Made by a program: the position numbers and the translations under genes
The notes under the pieces: model-generated
The model's input: the letters and a program-made list of their open reading frames with translations, nothing else
What the model was told of the DNA's origin: nothing
Database searches by the model: none
NCBI GenBank assembly: GCA_028279985.1
Contig: JANQMR010000033.1
Location: 62,001-126,000, forward strand
Length of the DNA stretch: 64,000 bases
Source of the DNA: Woeseiaceae bacterium
Lineage (GTDB): Bacteria > Pseudomonadota > Gammaproteobacteria > Steroidobacterales > Woeseiaceae
Direction: 5' to 3'
Shown here: in pieces, positions 60,847 through 64,000 of the stretch
How positions within the stretch are numbered: the first letter of the stretch is position 1
Layout: each line of letters begins with the position of its first letter

Positions 60847-63800
60847 ATGGTTTCAAACGCAAAAGTGAGAGATGACTTTAGCAAGGCGACGCGTGAGAAG
60901 CTGGCGCAAAGCACGGGCTACAAGTGCTCCAAACCCGATTGCTGCGCGCCCACGAGAGGTGCAACCTCGGATGGTCTGGATACAATTGATATTGGTGTCG
61001 CGGCACACATAACCGCGGCCGCACCCGGCGGGCCACGATACGATCCATCGCTGACAGCTGAGCAGCGTAAGTCATTCGACAACGGAATCTGGCTTTGCCA
61101 AAGTCACGCGAAACTCATAGATTCCGACAAATCTCAGTTTACCGTCGAGCGGCTGAGAGAGTGGAAGAGGTGCGCACAGCGCCGGTCGTTCTTTGAGGTC
61201 GTTTCGGCGCATCGAGAAACAACCAGAGCGTTGGTTTCGGAGCACGATGTTCAAACGACGCTCGATTCGTTGCGCGGCCTCGCGCGAGCGGACATCGCAG
61301 CTTTTCAAAACGCGCCGGGTTGGCCGGCCTATTCGATTGCACTCGATCTAACCCTGTCGGGCGGAGCGGATTCCACGTCCTTCAGCGTGAGCGGGCTGGC
61401 GGCGGGCGTCAGTTCCTTCGACCAGGTTGCGGTTATTGCACCACCTGGCACCGGCAAGACAATCACATTGCTGCAACTGACCGAGGCCGTTCTTGGTGAC
61501 AATTCAATGGTGGCTGTCTACCTCCCGCTTGCTGAATGGGCTGCGGGCTCCGACGACTTCTTTGTATCAGTGCTGAAAAGGAAGGCGTTCAGACGGGGAG
61601 ACATAGACCAGTTCGAGCTGCTCGCACGTCACGGAAAGCTTCTTCTGGTGCTCGATGGCTGGAACGAACTCGACGAATCCTCCAAGCGGCGGGTCCGTAG
61701 TCAGGTAAAGTTCCTCAGGCGAGACTTTCCCGACCTTCATTTGGTTATCAGTTCTCGACACATGGCCTTCGATATACCCATCGACGGTCCAGTCGTGGAG
61801 GTTCAGCCACTCACGGAAGAGCAACAGCTGGAGATCGCCAGGTCGCGACGTGGTTCGGATGGGGAATCGCTGCTCGATCACGTATGGCGAACGCCCGGTC
61901 TCCGGCAGCTGGTGGCGATTCCGCTGTACCTGAACGCCCTCCTTGTCCGAGCGCCCGGAGCATCTTTGCCCACAACCAAAGAAGAGGTCCTTCGATCGTT
62001 CGTGGAGGAACTGGAACGAGACCGGGATAAGCTGGCGACGCTGCGAGAGACACTTCAAGGTGTACATCGGAGGTTCATGGAGGAAATTGCAGTCGAGGCA
62101 ATGCGTCTCGAGACGGTGGCGCTGTCCGAAGTCCAGGCCCGAACCGTCGTTAACGCAGCGCAGCAGAGATTGAGAGATGAAAACCAGATCGCCGATCTAC
62201 TTCAACCGATGAAGGTGCTCGACGGTCTGGTTAGTGCACACATGCTTGTACGGTACGGCGTGGAGGAAGGCGGGGTAGCCTTTCAGCATCAGCAGTTCCA
62301 GGAGTGGTTCGCCTCGTTTCATGTCGAGCGTCTGATGCTCTCTTCGGCGAGAGGTGACGAAGAAGCATCGAAATATCTCAGAGAGACAATCCTCGACATT
62401 CCTGTCTGGGAGGAGGCTATCCTCTTTACGTGCGACCGCGTGTCGCGTTCTGACCGCGATGGCGTACAAGCCGTGGCACAAGCTGTTTTGGAGACGCTCG
62501 GTATCGATCCGCTGCTCGCCGCGCAAATGATCCGGCGCTCATCCGATGACGTTTGGGCTGCGATACGCAGAGATGTCACTGAATTCGTTGCTATATGGCA
62601 TACACCAGGACGCGTGGATCGCGCTGTCGCATTCATGATCGATACTGGGTGCGTGGAGTTCTCAGGATTTGTTTGGCCCATGATCTCGGCCCCCGACGAT
62701 CAAGTGCATCTTGCTGCACTGAGAGCCGGGCGCAGATTTAGACCGGGCGTTCTAGGCGCGAACGCAGGCGCACGGATTGCGGAGCTTTCCAAAGACGTTC
62801 GCAAAAACATCATTTCCGAAATTGCCATGAACGGCGACATGGACGGCATCGAGTTCGCAACGCGCCTGGCTAGCGACGATGCGAGCCAAGAGGTAAAACT
62901 GTCCGTGATTGAGTCCCTGTTGTTTCGGCGCGCTGATCGCTTTGCGAAAGTGATATTGGAATCGGCTACTGACGAGGTTTGGAGGCAACTAGCTGGCAAA
63001 TGGTACCCTCGGGAGATCGATGACGAGGAAATAGCTGCGCGTATACAACAAGAGGTCGACAGGCTTCACGCCGAGGAAACTGATCCCAGTCGAATGCTGT
63101 CAACGCTTATCAGCGTACATCCACATGATGCTGACTCCGAAGAAAAGGTACGTGAACTTGTGCAGAGGATCGATTTCTCCGACAAGGACCAGAATAGCAG
63201 GTGGCTGGTCCACCACGCCCACGAGAAGTACCCGGGCGCGGTGGAATTGGCGCTTCTGTCGCTCCTTGAGCAGGGTAGAGACGTTCCATTCGGTGCCGAC
63301 GACATCCTTCGATCGTCAGATCTTGTGGTAGACGATGGACCGCTAGCCGGTTCTCTTTTGGACAAAACGATACCGCGGTTGGCTGCAGAATCCGCGGCGT
63401 CTGTTATTGGACCAGCAACGACCGGTGAACTCATAGATCAGATATTCGAAGTACGTGCGCGCGTCTCCGCCAATCAAGGTAAGTATGACAAAACTCTCAG
63501 CGAGGAATACCTTCGACTGGTAGGGCTAGTTTCGGGTACCAAGACTAAGCCATTCGTGCAGGCAGTTCTGGACCGGTCAGGTACCGATAGTCTCGAAGAA
63601 ATTGCAATTCTTGCGGACCTTGTTTCCCGGCATGGGGATAGCGTGGAGCGGCATCGTCTCGCGCTGGAGTCCTCCATTCAGGACAGACTGACGGCTGCGG
63701 TTGGCGCGTGGGGCGAACGTCTCTTGATATCCCCGACAGCAACACGCGCCCAGTTCGCCGAAATAGCCGAGGCAGCGGAGCGACTTGAGTCACCGGAGCA

Positions 63801-64000
63801 CGTCGGGATACTACTGAAACTCTTATCCGAGGACCTTGCCCGCCGAAGACAGGCAATTGATGAGTTCATTTCGGCTCGTCAGCAAGGGCGCAATGTCCAG
63901 AACGACGCCCGTATGTCCTGGACGCTTCAGTACAGGCGCGCGTTTGCTGCAATTGGCGACGAGCAAACTATCGAGGCAATGAAGGCGTATCTGCCGGATC
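60847..64000 (+). CDS. HNH nuclease-NACHT STAND NTPase fusion, putative anti-phage protein (3' end beyond window)
   Basis: The frame is open from ATG 60847 to the window end, giving 1,051 residues without a stop. Residues 1-110 form an HNH/McrA-like nuclease domain: zinc Cys27/Cys32 in YKCSKPDC, the H of AAHI at 54, GGPRYD, then the FDNGIWLCQSHAKLID block with Asn79, Cys84 and His87. Residues 185-480 are a NACHT-type NTPase: Walker A APPGTGKT at 198-205, Walker B LLLVLDGWNEL with Asp270, and the sensor-like ISSRHM. The remainder is a long alpha-helical repeat region, the expected target sensor. Bacterial STAND proteins with N-terminal nucleases (Avs, bNACHT) recognise phage proteins and degrade DNA. 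The neighbouring integrase, PrtN and toxin-antitoxin genes fit a defence island. Confidence 0.85.
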   Translation, partial: MVSNAKVRDDFSKATREKLAQSTGYKCSKPDCCAPTRGATSDGLDTIDIGVAAHITAAAPGGPRYDPSLTAEQRKSFDNGIWLCQSHAKLIDSDKSQFTVERLREWKRCAQRRSFFEVVSAHRETTRALVSEHDVQTTLDSLRGLARADIAAFQNAPGWPAYSIALDLTLSGGADSTSFSVSGLAAGVSSFDQVAVIAPPGTGKTITLLQLTEAVLGDNSMVAVYLPLAEWAAGSDDFFVSVLKRKAFRRGDIDQFELLARHGKLLLVLDGWNELDESSKRRVRSQVKFLRRDFPDLHLVISSRHMAFDIPIDGPVVEVQPLTEEQQLEIARSRRGSDGESLLDHVWRTPGLRQLVAIPLYLNALLVRAPGASLPTTKEEVLRSFVEELERDRDKLATLRETLQGVHRRFMEEIAVEAMRLETVALSEVQARTVVNAAQQRLRDENQIADLLQPMKVLDGLVSAHMLVRYGVEEGGVAFQHQQFQEWFASFHVERLMLSSARGDEEASKYLRETILDIPVWEEAILFTCDRVSRSDRDGVQAVAQAVLETLGIDPLLAAQMIRRSSDDVWAAIRRDVTEFVAIWHTPGRVDRAVAFMIDTGCVEFSGFVWPMISAPDDQVHLAALRAGRRFRPGVLGANAGARIAELSKDVRKNIISEIAMNGDMDGIEFATRLASDDASQEVKLSVIESLLFRRADRFAKVILESATDEVWRQLAGKWYPREIDDEEIAARIQQEVDRLHAEETDPSRMLSTLISVHPHDADSEEKVRELVQRIDFSDKDQNSRWLVHHAHEKYPGAVELALLSLLEQGRDVPFGADDILRSSDLVVDDGPLAGSLLDKTIPRLAAESAASVIGPATTGELIDQIFEVRARVSANQGKYDKTLSEEYLRLVGLVSGTKTKPFVQAVLDRSGTDSLEEIAILADLVSRHGDSVERHRLALESSIQDRLTAAVGAWGERLLISPTATRAQFAEIAEAAERLESPEHVGILLKLLSEDLARRRQAIDEFISARQQGRNVQNDARMSWTLQYRRAFAAIGDEQTIEAMKAYLPD

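Overview
The window looks like a chromosomal segment of a Gram-negative proteobacterium, most likely a marine-type gammaproteobacterium. The evidence is three TonB-dependent outer-membrane receptors, a lipoprotein, a YebE-like DUF533 protein, a YbdG-like MscS channel, a PrtN-like regulator and a pcs-mcr gene pair of the kind reported in some marine gamma- and alphaproteobacteria. I found no rRNA, tRNA or CRISPR array. By eye, bases 1 to about 30,000 are clearly GC-rich and the rest is less so, which suggests that the right half has a different history.

Region 1 (1-30,000) is mostly metabolic and envelope genes. It holds a DUF4397 lipoprotein cut by the window edge, a truncated AraC-type regulator, a FadB/FadJ-like beta-oxidation fusion, a DUF533 protein, a ZIP-like transporter, an MscS channel, a large secreted Asp-box beta-propeller protein and an MBL-fold hydrolase. 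Next come two giant overlapping genes: propionyl-CoA synthase (pcs) and malonyl-CoA reductase (mcr), the signature enzymes of the 3-hydroxypropionate bicycle. A metal and oxidative-stress block follows: a Fur/Irr-like regulator, a peroxiredoxin behind a Fur-type box, a siderophore-type receptor, and a DUF2946 / receptor / PepSY operon. This half is studded with 10-15 bp units repeated two to five times, mostly between genes but twice inside coding sequence.

Region 2 (30,020-49,868) is a catabolic locus. A DUF819 permease and a GntR/FCD regulator lie divergent to a 15-gene co-directional run: receptor, C45-type acyltransferase/hydrolase, HyuA, HyuB, carbamoylsarcosine-amidase-like enzyme, CitE-like lyase, MaoC hydratase, acyl-CoA dehydrogenase, two overlapping class III CoA-transferases, an alpha/beta-hydrolase without its serine, a small protein plus AtzE-like amidase, a third CoA-transferase and an HMG-CoA-lyase-like enzyme. 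The order suggests uptake of a cyclic amide or imide, ring opening, removal of nitrogen, CoA activation, beta-oxidation-like steps and retro-aldol cleavage. The promoter of the run carries TTGACA-N17-TATAAA with a perfect 14-bp palindrome over its -10.

Region 3 (49,900-64,000) is a mobile and defence island full of remnants. It contains two pieces of a decayed second hipBA copy separated by about 3.8 kb of inserted material (truncated gene, lepB, IS1182-type transposase fragment, VOC protein, truncated integrase). It also has an intact hipBA pair and two other toxin-antitoxin loci in which the toxin is broken and the antitoxin intact. A full-length tyrosine recombinase with a PrtN-like regulator follows. 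At the right edge is a large HNH nuclease-NACHT NTPase fusion that runs off the window and is the best candidate for an anti-phage system.
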